A program made the position numbers and the translations under genes. Source: Candidatus Heimdallarchaeota archaeon LC_3 (GTDB taxonomy: Archaea; Asgardarchaeota; Heimdallarchaeia; Hodarchaeales; LC-3). Taken from it: a stretch of DNA of 64,000 bases. The stretch is taken from assembly GCA_001940645.1 (NCBI GenBank), contig MDVS01000030.1, forward strand, positions 1 through 64,000, in the 5' to 3' direction. Below are positions 45,935-55,658 of the stretch, one piece after another. The first letter of the stretch is position 1; every line of letters starts with the position of its first letter. Below the pieces are notes generated by a model, which did no database searches, was not told where the DNA came from, and saw only the letters and a list, made by a program, of their open reading frames with translations.

Positions 45935-47125
45935 CTATCCCAAACCAAAAAAGTTTAGAATAAACCCCCAATTTTTAGTTAAACTGATAGTGTCAAAAAT
46001 CATTACGGGAAATAGAATTAAAAAACTGATCCAAAGGCGTTTTCTATGAACATTATCATTTGTTAGTATACCGGGTATTAACCATAACCAATACCAAGAA
46101 AAAGCGAATCGGTAATATTTCAGAAAAAGAAGAATTGGTAATAACACCATAAATTTTTCAAATCTTTGAAAAAATGACTCAGAATAGTACCTAAGGAAAT
46201 TAGATCGATTTTCATCTTTTTCCTTTAAATAATTAAGCAGGGGTGATATTAGTATTTGAAAAAATATGTAGAATATAATGATCCATAAAATAAATGATGA
46301 CAAATATAATTGGTCTAAGTCAATACTATACATCCAAGCCATTGGATTTGATGGAATTTGGTCATTAGGCAATTCTCCTCCATAAATAATATAATGTAAT
46401 ACATAATCTGATATTAGAATTGGAAAAGAAAGGATTATATTCAATATTGAAAAAATACTGATCCCTTTTATGATCTGTTTCAAATCTTTTCTCTGTTGAT
46501 ATATCAGATATGGTAATAAAATTATCGGAATATATTTCCATTGTACTCCGATTGCAATTATTGCGTAACTGTACAAAGGTTTCTTATTTATGTATTTCAA
46601 TGCTAATAACATAAAAAATAGAGTTATCCCCTCAGCTTGTCCTTCGATTGTCGATATAATTAGCATGAAAGCAAAATAAAATAATGAAACTGCATCTTTT
46701 TCAAATTTCGATTCTCTTTCTTTTAATAAATCCCTAATCAAAAAAAAATTAGTCACATCAAATATTAAAAGTACCCATTTACCTGTAACCAGAGAAAATG
46801 GTAATAAAGAAGTAATTGCCCAAAAGAGAATTTGTATTATTGGGTAATCATAAGGAGTATATTGATAAGCTTTAATTTGAGTTGTTGGATCAAGTATATC
46901 GTAGTTTGGATCAATTTCTATGGGTGATAAGTCATATACTTGAAATCCAAAATTCCAAAATGCTTCCCCGTAGAAAAGATTTCTCAAAAAATCAGTTGAA
47001 AAAAGTGGTGGAATAATTGATAGAACAATTTTTAATAATAAAAGTATTAAAAAAATGTAAAACCAGCGTTTATTTTTATTTTCATGAAAAAATTCAATTA
47101 AATAACTATTTCTAAACTGATACAT
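45935..47125 (-). CDS. GT-C-like multi-pass membrane protein
   Basis: 396 residues with about ten hydrophobic helices. The first extracellular loop holds an acidic region (SPIEIDPNYDILDP), followed by TPYDYPIIQILFW. This is the layout of GT-C glycosyltransferases that use lipid-linked sugars. LIEFFHENKNKRW at the start is cytoplasmic. The C-terminus FILNFFGLG is short. The substrate is unknown. In this context N-glycosylation or a mannosyltransferase role is an inference. Ribosome site AGGAAA precedes the ATG. Confidence 0.6.
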   Translation of the reverse strand: MYQFRNSYLIEFFHENKNKRWFYIFLILLLLKIVLSIIPPLFSTDFLRNLFYGEAFWNFGFQVYDLSPIEIDPNYDILDPTTQIKAYQYTPYDYPIIQILFWAITSLLPFSLVTGKWVLLIFDVTNFFLIRDLLKERESKFEKDAVSLFYFAFMLIISTIEGQAEGITLFFMLLALKYINKKPLYSYAIIAIGVQWKYIPIILLPYLIYQQRKDLKQIIKGISIFSILNIILSFPILISDYVLHYIIYGGELPNDQIPSNPMAWMYSIDLDQLYLSSFILWIIIFYIFFQILISPLLNYLKEKDENRSNFLRYYSESFFQRFEKFMVLLPILLFLKYYRFAFSWYWLWLIPGILTNDNVHRKRLWISFLILFPVMIFDTISLTKNWGFILNFFGLG

Positions 47126-47342
47126 TAATTATTTCCTGCTGATTTTTCAAATTATTATTGGATTACTAAATCACTTATAATTTTATTTTATTAAATCAAA
47201 ATATAATTAATTATATCATTATAAGAACAAAGAAAAATAATTTTATATTGAATAAATTTCAATAACAAGAAATTTTGTTATATAATTTTTTTTCAATTGA
47301 TATCTTCAGATAATGAAAATTACTAAATCAGTTTTAAATAGA

Positions 47343-48758
47343 CTATTTTTCTGAAATATTAGTGATGCTTTCATTATTTATCTGAATATAATTACTCAAA
47401 TAGAGAAATATTAATGCATGTCCAAGATTACCCTTGAAAATCTCATAAAATCCTAAAAATTTTTCATCCATCCAATCAATGTTTAATTGAGGATTACTTG
47501 CTATTCCTAATCCAATCAATACTCCTTTCTCAATTATTGGATTTTGAAAGACCTTAGATTGATCATATATACTTTTTATGTCTGAACCTTCAAATTCTGA
47601 CAATATTCCCCATGACATTGAAATGTAGAGTTGCTGATCTACATTACCAGTCATTGTTAATTGATTTTTAAAATAATCTAAGTAATCTAATGTCTTGTAT
47701 TTTAATGAAAATGATAAAAGCCTTGATATAGCTATATCCCTTATAAATGCTACTGGATGATCAACTAACTTTGTTATTATTTTAATCAAGGTGTCTTTGT
47801 CTTGTTCTGTTAAGTTTTCATCAACAAAAAAGCTCACATAAACGGTTGAAAGTTTCACATCGTGATATTCTAAATGATGTAATTTATCTAAAAATTTCAC
47901 AGGATGCTTAATTTTTTCTAAATCTGATAGAGAATCCCAGGTATCTTTTATTAATTTTATTTCTGTATTCGTATCAAGAGTTTTTTCCAGATCTGACCAC
48001 ATTTGAGAAATGTTATTTTTATTCTCAGAAATTAAAATCATAATAATACAAATTTGTATGTGATATTTATCTCTTAACGAAGTATTATTAATTAAAAATT
48101 TGACAATTTTAAGTTTGTCAGAAAATTTTTCAATATAAGCCATTAACAAACTTAGCGATTCTAATAATATCCTTTTGACTTGTTTATTTTCTTCCTTATA
48201 AATTTCCATTATATCAATTGATAATTTATTTGGATCATCATATAATCTAAGCATAACAAAAGAAAAAATGAAATCTATTCTATAAATTTCATTTCTTTCA
48301 GTCTTTAGTAAATCTTGAAGAACAGGAATAAATTGTGTATATCGTTGTAATGCACAACCAAGATAGATACCCTGTAATACTTCTTTATTAACTTTGTCTG
48401 GTTTTTTTAGATATTTATTCAGCAAGTCTTTTTCTGATTCATGAAAAGATAGCATTAAACCACCAATTTTTCGTGTATTTCCTAAAGTATCTTTAGAAAA
48501 ATCTCTAGCAATATTTAGAATTTTCTTTTTTAGTTTTTTGTTATTAACAAAGGTTAAAGCGAAAGCAAGAGCTTTTTTATTCTCCCAATCAACTGAGTTC
48601 TTAGAAACCAATTTTTTGAATAAATCGACATCAATACCTAAATCTTGTTGTTCAATATTTAACATACCAAGGCCAAATAAAACTCCTTCAACTATTCTAG
48701 GATCCGATAATTCTTTTTGGTTGATTAATTGAGTATACAAAGATAAAATTTCATCCAT
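47343..48758 (-). CDS. HEAT/armadillo-like repeat protein
   Basis: 471 residues, entirely helical by pattern, in irregular repeats of 35-40 residues with GLG-type turns: VLFGLGMLNIEQQ, IYLGCALQRYTQ and VLIGLGIASNPQ. This is an alpha-solenoid that probably serves as a binding scaffold; no catalytic motif is visible. The start is ATG with AGAGG 8 bases before it. It is monocistronic. No more precise family can be named. Confidence 0.6.
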   Translation of the reverse strand: MDEILSLYTQLINQKELSDPRIVEGVLFGLGMLNIEQQDLGIDVDLFKKLVSKNSVDWENKKALAFALTFVNNKKLKKKILNIARDFSKDTLGNTRKIGGLMLSFHESEKDLLNKYLKKPDKVNKEVLQGIYLGCALQRYTQFIPVLQDLLKTERNEIYRIDFIFSFVMLRLYDDPNKLSIDIMEIYKEENKQVKRILLESLSLLMAYIEKFSDKLKIVKFLINNTSLRDKYHIQICIIMILISENKNNISQMWSDLEKTLDTNTEIKLIKDTWDSLSDLEKIKHPVKFLDKLHHLEYHDVKLSTVYVSFFVDENLTEQDKDTLIKIITKLVDHPVAFIRDIAISRLLSFSLKYKTLDYLDYFKNQLTMTGNVDQQLYISMSWGILSEFEGSDIKSIYDQSKVFQNPIIEKGVLIGLGIASNPQLNIDWMDEKFLGFYEIFKGNLGHALIFLYLSNYIQINNESITNISEK

Positions 48759-48879
48759 GGCATTAACCTCTTGTGGTTTGCTTTAATTCAAAATAACAGC
48801 TTTTTAAAAATAATGTTTCCGGATTTTAAAATAAACCAAGCAAATGTTAAATAATTTAAATTTCTGTCTTAATATTCAT

Positions 48880-49266
48880 CTAAATATAAGGAATATAAAT
48901 TATAGCTTCAATTTCGATATGAACATCTCTCAATAGAGGACCCACCATAACGGTCGAACGCGCAGGTGGATTAATTGGGTAATATTCAGCATATACCTTA
49001 TTAAAACCGTTAAAATATCTCATATCCGTTAAAAAAACTGTAGTTTTAACAGTGTTTGATAATGAAGTACCCGCAGCTTCTGCTACCCCAGCTAAATTCT
49101 TCATTACTTGATGAGTTTCGTTTTCTATAGAACCATTAACCACTTTCTTTGTTATTGGATCAACAGGAACTTGACCAGCCGTAAATAAAAAATTTCCAAC
49201 TTTAATACCTTGTGAATAATGGCCCCCAGGAGGTGAACCTTTATCAGACTTTATTACCTCTAACAT
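48880..49266 (-). CDS. ridA: RidA family enamine/imine deaminase
   Basis: 128 residues, full length. SQGIKVGNFLFTAGQVPVDP and PPARSTVMVGPLLRDVHIEIEAIIY are family signatures, and the catalytic Arg in PARS is present. RidA hydrolyses reactive 2-aminoacrylate and related enamines formed by PLP enzymes, which fits a cell with active amino-acid degradation. It is a soluble trimer. No operon partner. Confidence 0.93.
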   Translation of the reverse strand: MLEVIKSDKGSPPGGHYSQGIKVGNFLFTAGQVPVDPITKKVVNGSIENETHQVMKNLAGVAEAAGTSLSNTVKTTVFLTDMRYFNGFNKVYAEYYPINPPARSTVMVGPLLRDVHIEIEAIIYIPYI

Positions 49267-49419
49267 TTAATGAACTCCATAAAAAGATAGTAAATTACAA
49301 ACAGAATTAATTTTGTGAATAAAATACTTTATATATATATTATTTTTCTCAAGTATTTAATTTATGTTTTTTTCTTACTTGAAATGTAATATTAGGTAAA
49401 TTAAAATGTAGGTCTTGTT

Positions 49420-49671
49420 ATGTCCAAATGGAAAGATGTTAATAATAAACTTTCCAAAGATTTCAGATTCAATTCATATTTAGATGGAGTTAATTTTGTG
49501 GTAGAAGTAGCTAACCTTGCTGAAACGCATAATCATCACCCAGAAATTAATCTAAAATATAAGAAAGTAATAATTATTACAACAACTCATGACAAAGGAA
49601 ATATGATTACTGAAAAAGATGAAAAACTGTGTAAGGATATAGATAGCATTTTTAATAACAATTTTATTTAA
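49420..49671 (+). CDS. Pterin-4a-carbinolamine dehydratase
   Basis: 83 residues. The family motif is ETHNHHPEINLKYKKVIIITTTHD, with the active-site His residues. The preceding FRFNSYLDGVNFVVEVANLAE is also typical. The enzyme dehydrates 4a-hydroxy-tetrahydropterins; in archaea it may serve pterin-dependent or molybdopterin chemistry. An AGG lies upstream of the ATG. It ends three bases before the convergent KaiC-like gene. Confidence 0.92.
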   Translation: MSKWKDVNNKLSKDFRFNSYLDGVNFVVEVANLAETHNHHPEINLKYKKVIIITTTHDKGNMITEKDEKLCKDIDSIFNNNFI

Positions 49672-49674
49672 AAA

Positions 49675-50442
49675 TTAAGCATCAAGAAATTCTTTTCCAA
49701 CACGTTCATCAGGTAATACTATAAATCCTTCTTCAGATATTTGACATTGCCTCCAACCGAAAACGTGTCTATGACCACGCATTTTTTGTACAAGAACCGT
49801 TCGGACATACTCACCATTGTATTTTTCAACATAATTTAGCACAATTGCTCCCTGAGCAGAATATTCTTCCACACCAAATTTTCCTGTAGATCGTACAATA
49901 TCTGAGCTTGAATTAGCGATTCCTCCTAATTCAGCAGTCAATAGAGTGGTACATCCCTGTTCTCCTAAAATTGAAGCTAAAGTTAGAATTTCTTTTCTAA
50001 CCTGATCAGTTGACCTTACTGAAGAAGATAATGTAGTTAATGAATCTATTACAATACGAGTTGCGCCAGTTTTTTTTAAAACATCCATTAATGTTATGAG
50101 TAAGCTGTCGACATTAGCCCTGATTTGAAATCGTTCACTAGTCGTTAATCCAACTCTTGAGGCAAAACCGTCTACTATTGTAAGAAGCGGTGGATTTAAA
50201 TTTTCGAGTGAACTGATCTCCCAATTGAAACTTTCCATATCTCTCCTGATATGTCCAGGTAAATCGTCAAATGCAACAAATATCCCTGGTTCATTAGCTA
50301 AAGCTCCTGCTACTAAAAATTGCATAGCAAAAACTGTTTTTCCAGCACCTGGAGGCCCCGACAACAAAATAGTTTTACCCTTAGGAAAACCTCCATAGAA
50401 TAGTTCATCCAGACCAGGGATACCGCTTTCCATGTAACTCAT
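49675..50442 (-). CDS. KaiC/RadA-like single-domain ATPase
   Basis: 255 residues, one RecA-like domain. ESGIPGLDELFYGGFPKGKTILLSGPPGAGKT carries the Walker A (29-36). IFVAFDDLPGHIRRDM has the conserved acidic site, and RIVIDSLTTLS is Walker B. GRSTGKF- and RGHRHVFGWRQCQISEEGFIV-like ends are typical of archaeal KaiC-domain proteins, whose roles include signalling and pilus or archaellum control (for example FlaH). The ribosome site AAAGGA precedes the ATG. The MoxR gene is transcribed before it, with 125 bases between. Confidence 0.88.
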   Translation of the reverse strand: MSYMESGIPGLDELFYGGFPKGKTILLSGPPGAGKTVFAMQFLVAGALANEPGIFVAFDDLPGHIRRDMESFNWEISSLENLNPPLLTIVDGFASRVGLTTSERFQIRANVDSLLITLMDVLKKTGATRIVIDSLTTLSSSVRSTDQVRKEILTLASILGEQGCTTLLTAELGGIANSSSDIVRSTGKFGVEEYSAQGAIVLNYVEKYNGEYVRTVLVQKMRGHRHVFGWRQCQISEEGFIVLPDERVGKEFLDA

Positions 50443-50566
50443 AAGTTTATTTCCTTTAAAAAGATCTTAGGAAAAAAAAAAGAAAAATCAATTTAAGAAA
50501 TTTTCCAATATTGCTCTTTTAAGAAAAGGCTAAATTTTGATACGATAATGGGAAGAAGGAAAATTT

Positions 50567-51454
50567 TTAAAAAAATTCTTCCTCCTCGCCACTCATGACT
50601 TTTTCTAGAACTTCTTCAATAACTTCTTCAATGGTACGATCTACACCATCTTCTAGCTCAATTTTTGTTGCTAAACTCATGATGGCAATTTCTAAAACGT
50701 TTTCAATTGATAAATCATCAATTAAATTTAATATTTTAGCGAAATCGATAGCTCCTCTGACTGATGCACCACGACGAATTTCAGCATGTCCTCTAGTTGA
50801 ACGACATACTTTTGTTGCTATTTCAGCGATCTTAAGTTTGTTTTTAACTTGAGCTGCATGCATAACAATTGATAATTCATCATCATAGGTTTGACGATCG
50901 AGTTTTACCCATACAAACCTGTCTTTAAGTGCTTCAGATAAAACAGTTGTGCCAATATAACTTTCCGGGTTCTGAGTCGCTACAACAAAGAAGCCATCTT
51001 TCGCAAGCACCGGTGAGAGTTTAGGAAGAGTTACAATTCCCTCATCAAGAGCTGGTAGAAGAACATTTTGAGTTCCCTCAATTAAACGATTTGCTTCATT
51101 TATAAATAATACGGAGCCATTCTCCATCGCTTTTGTTAAAGGTCCTCCGACAAATGAATCCCTTGTCCAACCGTTTTTTACAACTAGTGGGGGTTCGAAG
51201 TGACCAACTAGTTTAGCCTCAGTATACCTTTCGTCACCGTCAATTCGAATAAATCCTTGATCAAAATAATTAGCAACTGCTTGAGCAAGTGTTGTTTTTC
51301 CAACACCGACTGTTCCCTCAATAACAACATGTCTACTAGATAATCTTGCCAAGACGATTTGTCTAAGTTCTTTTGTTCTGCCTACTATACCACTACGTTC
51401 TTGAATTTCATTCACAATCTGAGAAATGCTTTTTTCTTTACTCTTTGAAGACAT
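50567..51454 (-). CDS. MoxR-type AAA+ ATPase
   Basis: 295 residues. Walker A GTVGVGKTT (47-55), Walker B SVLFINEANR (E120), sensor 1 FVVATQNP and an R-finger region DRFVWVKLD. The lid is helical, with SLATKIELEDGV. MoxR ATPases act as chaperones for metal-cofactor or complex assembly with a vWA partner, but no vWA gene is next to it here. The C-terminus is acidic (SGEEEEFF). It lies upstream of the KaiC-like gene on the same strand and may be co-transcribed. Confidence 0.85.
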   Translation of the reverse strand: MSSKSKEKSISQIVNEIQERSGIVGRTKELRQIVLARLSSRHVVIEGTVGVGKTTLAQAVANYFDQGFIRIDGDERYTEAKLVGHFEPPLVVKNGWTRDSFVGGPLTKAMENGSVLFINEANRLIEGTQNVLLPALDEGIVTLPKLSPVLAKDGFFVVATQNPESYIGTTVLSEALKDRFVWVKLDRQTYDDELSIVMHAAQVKNKLKIAEIATKVCRSTRGHAEIRRGASVRGAIDFAKILNLIDDLSIENVLEIAIMSLATKIELEDGVDRTIEEVIEEVLEKVMSGEEEEFF

Positions 51455-51767
51455 TTAAATCAACCTGATTTGTAAGAATCAAATAAAAAGTAGAAATAAA
51501 AAATTTTTAATATTAACTTTCCAATGTGATTTTAATTTAGCTTTCGAGCCAAAAAAACTAGTTGTCTCATAAATTCTTATGTATTTGGATCTAGTATAAA
51601 TAAAGTTTATTTTATTAATTCATCCATTACCTATTTGGGTAATTTAAGATAAATGACAAGGAAAATACTAATAGTTTAAGATTTAATAAACAATTATTAA
51701 TTCAAACTTCCTGAAAATATTACTGTTTATTTTAGCAAATAACAACTGAGAAGGGTTTTATTAGAAA
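51455..51767. other. Non-coding gap, 313 bases
   Basis: Lies between two minus-strand genes, so it should hold the promoter of the MoxR gene. No open frame or RNA gene is seen. Confidence 0.45.
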
Positions 51768-52334
51768 TTATTTTTTTTCTAAATATTTTTTCGCAAAAAA
51801 TTCACCGAAAGCAAAAAAAGCTTTATCAACATTATTTCCCACTAAAGCTGATGTTTCAAAAATTGAATTTTTTGGTATATTCAATATAGATTGTATTTTA
51901 TCTATTTGTTCCTGGTTTATTTTACGTTGATCTGTTAAATCAATTTTATTTACTAATAATATAGTAGGAATATCTTCTCCACAACTTTTTTTCACTTCTT
52001 CGTGCCAGTCAGGTAGTGTTTCAACTGATGCTAAATTTGTTGAATCACAAACCATTATCACTCCTTTGGTTCCTTTGTAAAACACAGACCGATGGTTTTT
52101 AAACCGTTCCTGTCCTGCAATATCCCAAAATACTAGTGTAATTGTTTTATCATAGATCGGATCAAGATCGACGGCTTTAGTTGTAATGTCGACTCCCACT
52201 GTTGCTAAGTAAGTTTTTTGAAAGCTTTCATCACAAAATCGGTGGATTAGAGAAGTTTTCCCGACTGACCCATTGCCAACTATAGTTATCTTGAATTCAG
52301 GACCCGATATTTTTGAACCTTTATGTTTTTGCAA
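51768..52334 (-). CDS. Rab-like small GTPase
   Basis: 188 residues with all five motifs: G1 GNGSVGKTS (20-28), G2 Thr45 in ATVGVDI, G3 WDIAGQE (70-76), G4 NKID (129-132) and G5 ETSAL (160-164). It belongs to the Ras/Rab/Arf-like group common in Asgard archaea. The Gln of AGQE is present, so GTP hydrolysis should work. The C-terminus FFAKKYLEKK lacks prenylation cysteines; the Lys-rich end could touch membranes electrostatically. TTG start with AAGGGA upstream. Specific role unknown; the longin-like protein at 182 is a conceptual partner only. Confidence 0.92.
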   Translation of the reverse strand: MQKHKGSKISGPEFKITIVGNGSVGKTSLIHRFCDESFQKTYLATVGVDITTKAVDLDPIYDKTITLVFWDIAGQERFKNHRSVFYKGTKGVIMVCDSTNLASVETLPDWHEEVKKSCGEDIPTILLVNKIDLTDQRKINQEQIDKIQSILNIPKNSIFETSALVGNNVDKAFFAFGEFFAKKYLEKK

Positions 52335-53181
52335 GTAAATTATCCCTTATAGTAGAAAAACTGGTTACTTAACTTAATGTATCATATAAGAATTAATAAT
52401 TTTATTTTATTTCTTTTCTTATATTTTTTTTTAATAGAATTCTTTTTTTCTTTATTGAATATCCTATTAATAGTATTTTTATAACTACTTAAGTCTCTAG
52501 AACATTTTTTATTTAAAATCTTTTTATTAGGCCCCATTAAGTTTTTTAGTTCATAAAATTAACTAGTAATTTTTTTAAAATCGATAAATATTGAAAAAAG
52601 GTATTTTATAACCTGATTCCTACAAATTAATTGTAAATTAAATCAAATAAAAATTTTGTTACATTTGAAAAGGTCTGAATTGATTTATTCACTAAAATAA
52701 ATTATTAAGAAAAAAGATCTATGTTGAAAAATATGAAAAGGACAAGAAACTATTTGGGACATAAAATAGAAATATGTACCAATTACAATAGCAAAGTAGA
52801 ATTTGGAGGTAAAGATTTTACTGAATGTAAAAAAAAAAGAAAATTACAAAACAAAAGCTATAAATACAAGCTATATTATGAAAATTAATAAAAATTTTTT
52901 TTAACCTATCTTCTATTTTGTGACTAAAACATTCTTGTGAATTGTTTTATTTTACTTGGAATGACAATTAAAATTTGTTCTATTTTTTAAATCAAAATAT
53001 TTCAATAAATTAATATTTAAATAAAATGTTATTTAATGAAATTCTTAGCAATTAAAATGTCATTAGACAATAAATTCATAATGGATAATACTAGATGGCA
53101 TTTATTGGCATTTTATTAAAAAAAAAAATATTTCCCCCAATCATCTTTCGTTTTCTTTGATTTTTTTATTGGTTTTTATCA
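52335..53181. other. Long A+T-rich gap, 847 bases
   Basis: The longest gap in the window. It has many T and A tracts, for example 52420-52450 and 53120-53132. One possible small ORF (52721) is listed separately. I could not find a tRNA, C/D-box RNA or repeat. A long untranslated leader for the following actin-fold gene, or an unrecognised RNA, remains possible. Confidence 0.45.
52721..52888 (+). CDS. Possible 55-residue basic ORF
   Basis: ATG at 52721 to TAA 52886-52888, encoding a basic peptide with two cysteines, YLGHKIEICTNYNSKVEFGG then KDFTECKKKRK. The composition is more protein-like than the surrounding gap, but the ribosome site is weak and I recognise no family. Confidence 0.25.
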   Translation: MLKNMKRTRNYLGHKIEICTNYNSKVEFGGKDFTECKKKRKLQNKSYKYKLYYEN

Positions 53182-55176
53182 ATGACTTACATCCCTTTTG
53201 TAAAAGAGAATGTTTCTAACCAGTTTGTCGTCGCTATTGACTTTGGTGAGAAAATATTCAACGTTTTCGTTAAAGAAAATGAAGTTTACTCTGGTAGAAT
53301 TACTATCCCAAATACTCTGTTTCAAATTTCAGAAAAAAGAGCAAAGGTACTAAAAGATGATTATAAAGATGCTTTTTCTCTGGAAACAGGAATTTTTACC
53401 AAAAAAGAAATTGAAAACGCTCAATTGTTATTACAGGCTGATGAAATTTATGTAGATTGGACCAATGGAAATCAAATTACTAAATCATATCAAAATCTTT
53501 TTGAAAAGTTAATTGAATTCAATTTCAACATTCATTCTTTAGAAGATGAATTAGAAAATATCGTATTTGTGATTAGTTTACCTTTTATCTCAGATCAAAA
53601 CAAATATAACGAGATTCTCTTATTTCATATTAAAACCTTAAGAGAACACGGAGTAAAGTATGTTTCTTTTTTAGATCATCTTTCAACCGCATTTTACAGT
53701 CAACAAGAAAAAATAGGAATTGAACAAGTAAAACATCCTTCTGGAATCGTTATCAACATTTCCGACCAAACTTCCATTGGAATATTGATTGACAAGCCTA
53801 TTTATGAAGGTTTTAAACAAATAGACTTAGGACTTAAAAACATTGTTGAGTATTCCCAAGCTATACTCCGAGATTTTAATATAAAAGGATTAAAACCATC
53901 AACACTAGAAGAATGGCTAATAGAAAGTGGAACCTGTGATAACACCGCAATTAGCAAGAAAGTCTCTTTAAGAGGCAGAAGAATAGATATTAAACCTGTC
54001 TTAAATACTCCTTCACTTCTATTTTCTTATGAAGAAGTAACAGGTAAAAAATTACCAGTAAATTCTATCAGCGAAGGATTGAAAGTAATTCTCGATCAAA
54101 GTGAAAAGAAAATTAGAAAAAAAATAGATCAAATATTGTACAATATAATTATTGTTGGTCCTGGGGCTTTATTTAAAGGAATTGAACAAAAATTCAAAGA
54201 AACATTAAGTGAAATGTTTCCAGATAAACAAATAAGACCAATGATTGGTAATAATCCTTTAAATGCAGTTATTAATGGATTAAAACTCTATGCAAAACAT
54301 GAAACTAGTATAAATTGTTACAATATCTTGGTTGAACAATTAGATGACGATACGAAAAAGAAATTGATTAATGAGAACAAACAAATATTTTTCGATATTA
54401 AAACCGAACTGAATCTGATTAAAAAGGATAAAATACTAATTAATTATGGAATAGATGGTTTAATAAGTACTTTAACTCAAATTAATTCTTTAATCAAATC
54501 TTTACCAACGCATATTCGAAGTGAAGGGACTGAACCTTTAAGGAATGAAGTAAGAAGTTGGGGAAAAGATTTTGAGAAACATTTAGATTTAATATATAAA
54601 AACTTAGAGAAAAATCCTTCTGGATTACATGATGCTAATGAATTACTAAAAAAATATACGATGCAAATTCAAACACTTCCAGTAAGCCTTCATGCATCTT
54701 TTAACCAAATCTTATCTCATTTTAATGAAAAAATTCACAATAATTTAAATAAATATCAAACCAATGATGAAGTCGATGCGTTGAAAAAGTTTGAAAAATC
54801 TTTTTCAGTCCTTTCAAAAAAATCAGATATTATTCATATTGATGATCTTGAAAAAGATTCCGGGATAGGTAATTTATTACCTAAAATTACTGTATTTTTA
54901 TCAGATATACCATCATATGGGTTTTTAGATGATAGGATTGTTAAATTTCGAGAAGATATTTTATTAAAAGCGGGACAATTCCTAAATATATTGCGGGATG
55001 ATAGTTTCAGGGCATTAGAAAGTGATGATAATCATCATGCAAAAGAAATTTTGCTTCAAGCAATTTATTATTGTGATTTTTTAATCAAAGGCTATAAATA
55101 TCTTGATCAGGATGATATAGCAAACAGATTTGTAAATGAAAGAGAAATGTTTAATAATGATTTGAAAGACCTATAG
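53182..55176 (+). CDS. Divergent actin/Hsp70-fold protein with long helical tail
   Basis: 664 residues. Residues 15-375 follow the actin-superfamily order: phosphate-1 strand VVAIDFGEKIFNVFV (16-30), connect segment with VFVISLPF, phosphate-2 VINISDQTSIGILI (190-203), adenosine motif NIIIVGPGALFKGIEQKF (321-338) and PLNAVINGLKLYA (359-371). The loops are altered (DFGEK for DxGT/S, SDQTS for DxGxG, GPG for GG), so ATP binding may be weak. Residues 380-664 are helical and unlike actin or Hsp70. It is much longer than actin. A cytoskeletal, scaffold or chaperone-like role cannot be decided from sequence. Confidence 0.65.
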   Translation: MTYIPFVKENVSNQFVVAIDFGEKIFNVFVKENEVYSGRITIPNTLFQISEKRAKVLKDDYKDAFSLETGIFTKKEIENAQLLLQADEIYVDWTNGNQITKSYQNLFEKLIEFNFNIHSLEDELENIVFVISLPFISDQNKYNEILLFHIKTLREHGVKYVSFLDHLSTAFYSQQEKIGIEQVKHPSGIVINISDQTSIGILIDKPIYEGFKQIDLGLKNIVEYSQAILRDFNIKGLKPSTLEEWLIESGTCDNTAISKKVSLRGRRIDIKPVLNTPSLLFSYEEVTGKKLPVNSISEGLKVILDQSEKKIRKKIDQILYNIIIVGPGALFKGIEQKFKETLSEMFPDKQIRPMIGNNPLNAVINGLKLYAKHETSINCYNILVEQLDDDTKKKLINENKQIFFDIKTELNLIKKDKILINYGIDGLISTLTQINSLIKSLPTHIRSEGTEPLRNEVRSWGKDFEKHLDLIYKNLEKNPSGLHDANELLKKYTMQIQTLPVSLHASFNQILSHFNEKIHNNLNKYQTNDEVDALKKFEKSFSVLSKKSDIIHIDDLEKDSGIGNLLPKITVFLSDIPSYGFLDDRIVKFREDILLKAGQFLNILRDDSFRALESDDNHHAKEILLQAIYYCDFLIKGYKYLDQDDIANRFVNEREMFNNDLKDL

Positions 55177-55362
55177 AAAAGATACCTATAACTCTATTTT
55201 TCTCCAACAAACAAGTCTGTTCTCATTTTTTGATAAATTAACTTTACTCATAAATTAAATTTTTAAGCAATATCATTTAAAAAGATGTTATCAATTAGGA
55301 TCACAATTAGAAAAATAGACAATTTGCTCATGAAAATCTTTTTAATTTGATTTGGTTCTATT

Positions 55363-55599
55363 ATGGCAATTCTTTACGTTTTAATTAAATGTCGCACAGG
55401 AAATGAAAAATCTGTTAAAGATTCTATTATGAAAGTTGATGCAGTTGATCGAGTTGATATTGTTACAGGTGAATTTGATCTTATAATTCGATTAAGAGCC
55501 GAAAGTACTGGAAAGCTTCAAACCATAGTTTTAGGAAAAATTAGAAACATTCCTAATATAATTCAAACAGTATCTTTACCAGTAATTGAAATAACATAG
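55363..55599 (+). CDS. Stand-alone Lrp/AsnC ligand-binding (RAM) domain
   Basis: 78 residues, just the alpha/beta RAM domain without a helix-turn-helix: LYVLIKCRTGNEKSVKDSIM, VDRVDIVTGEFDLIIRLRA and RNIPNIIQTVSLPVIEI. Such proteins form dimers or octamers that bind amino acids and may join Lrp regulators. ATG start without a strong ribosome site. Neighbours are the actin-fold gene and the enoyl-CoA hydratase. Confidence 0.87.
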   Translation: MAILYVLIKCRTGNEKSVKDSIMKVDAVDRVDIVTGEFDLIIRLRAESTGKLQTIVLGKIRNIPNIIQTVSLPVIEIT

Positions 55600-55658
55600 T
55601 CTAAGAATTAGAATATGCTCTTTTTCATAAATTTTTCAAGTTCCAATGAAAATATAAT

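Noticed and set aside
45888..45971. 28-residue N-terminal extension of the arginase
   Set aside because: It overlaps the GT-C-like gene, is unlike the family and the ATG at 45887 begins exactly at the conserved N-terminus.
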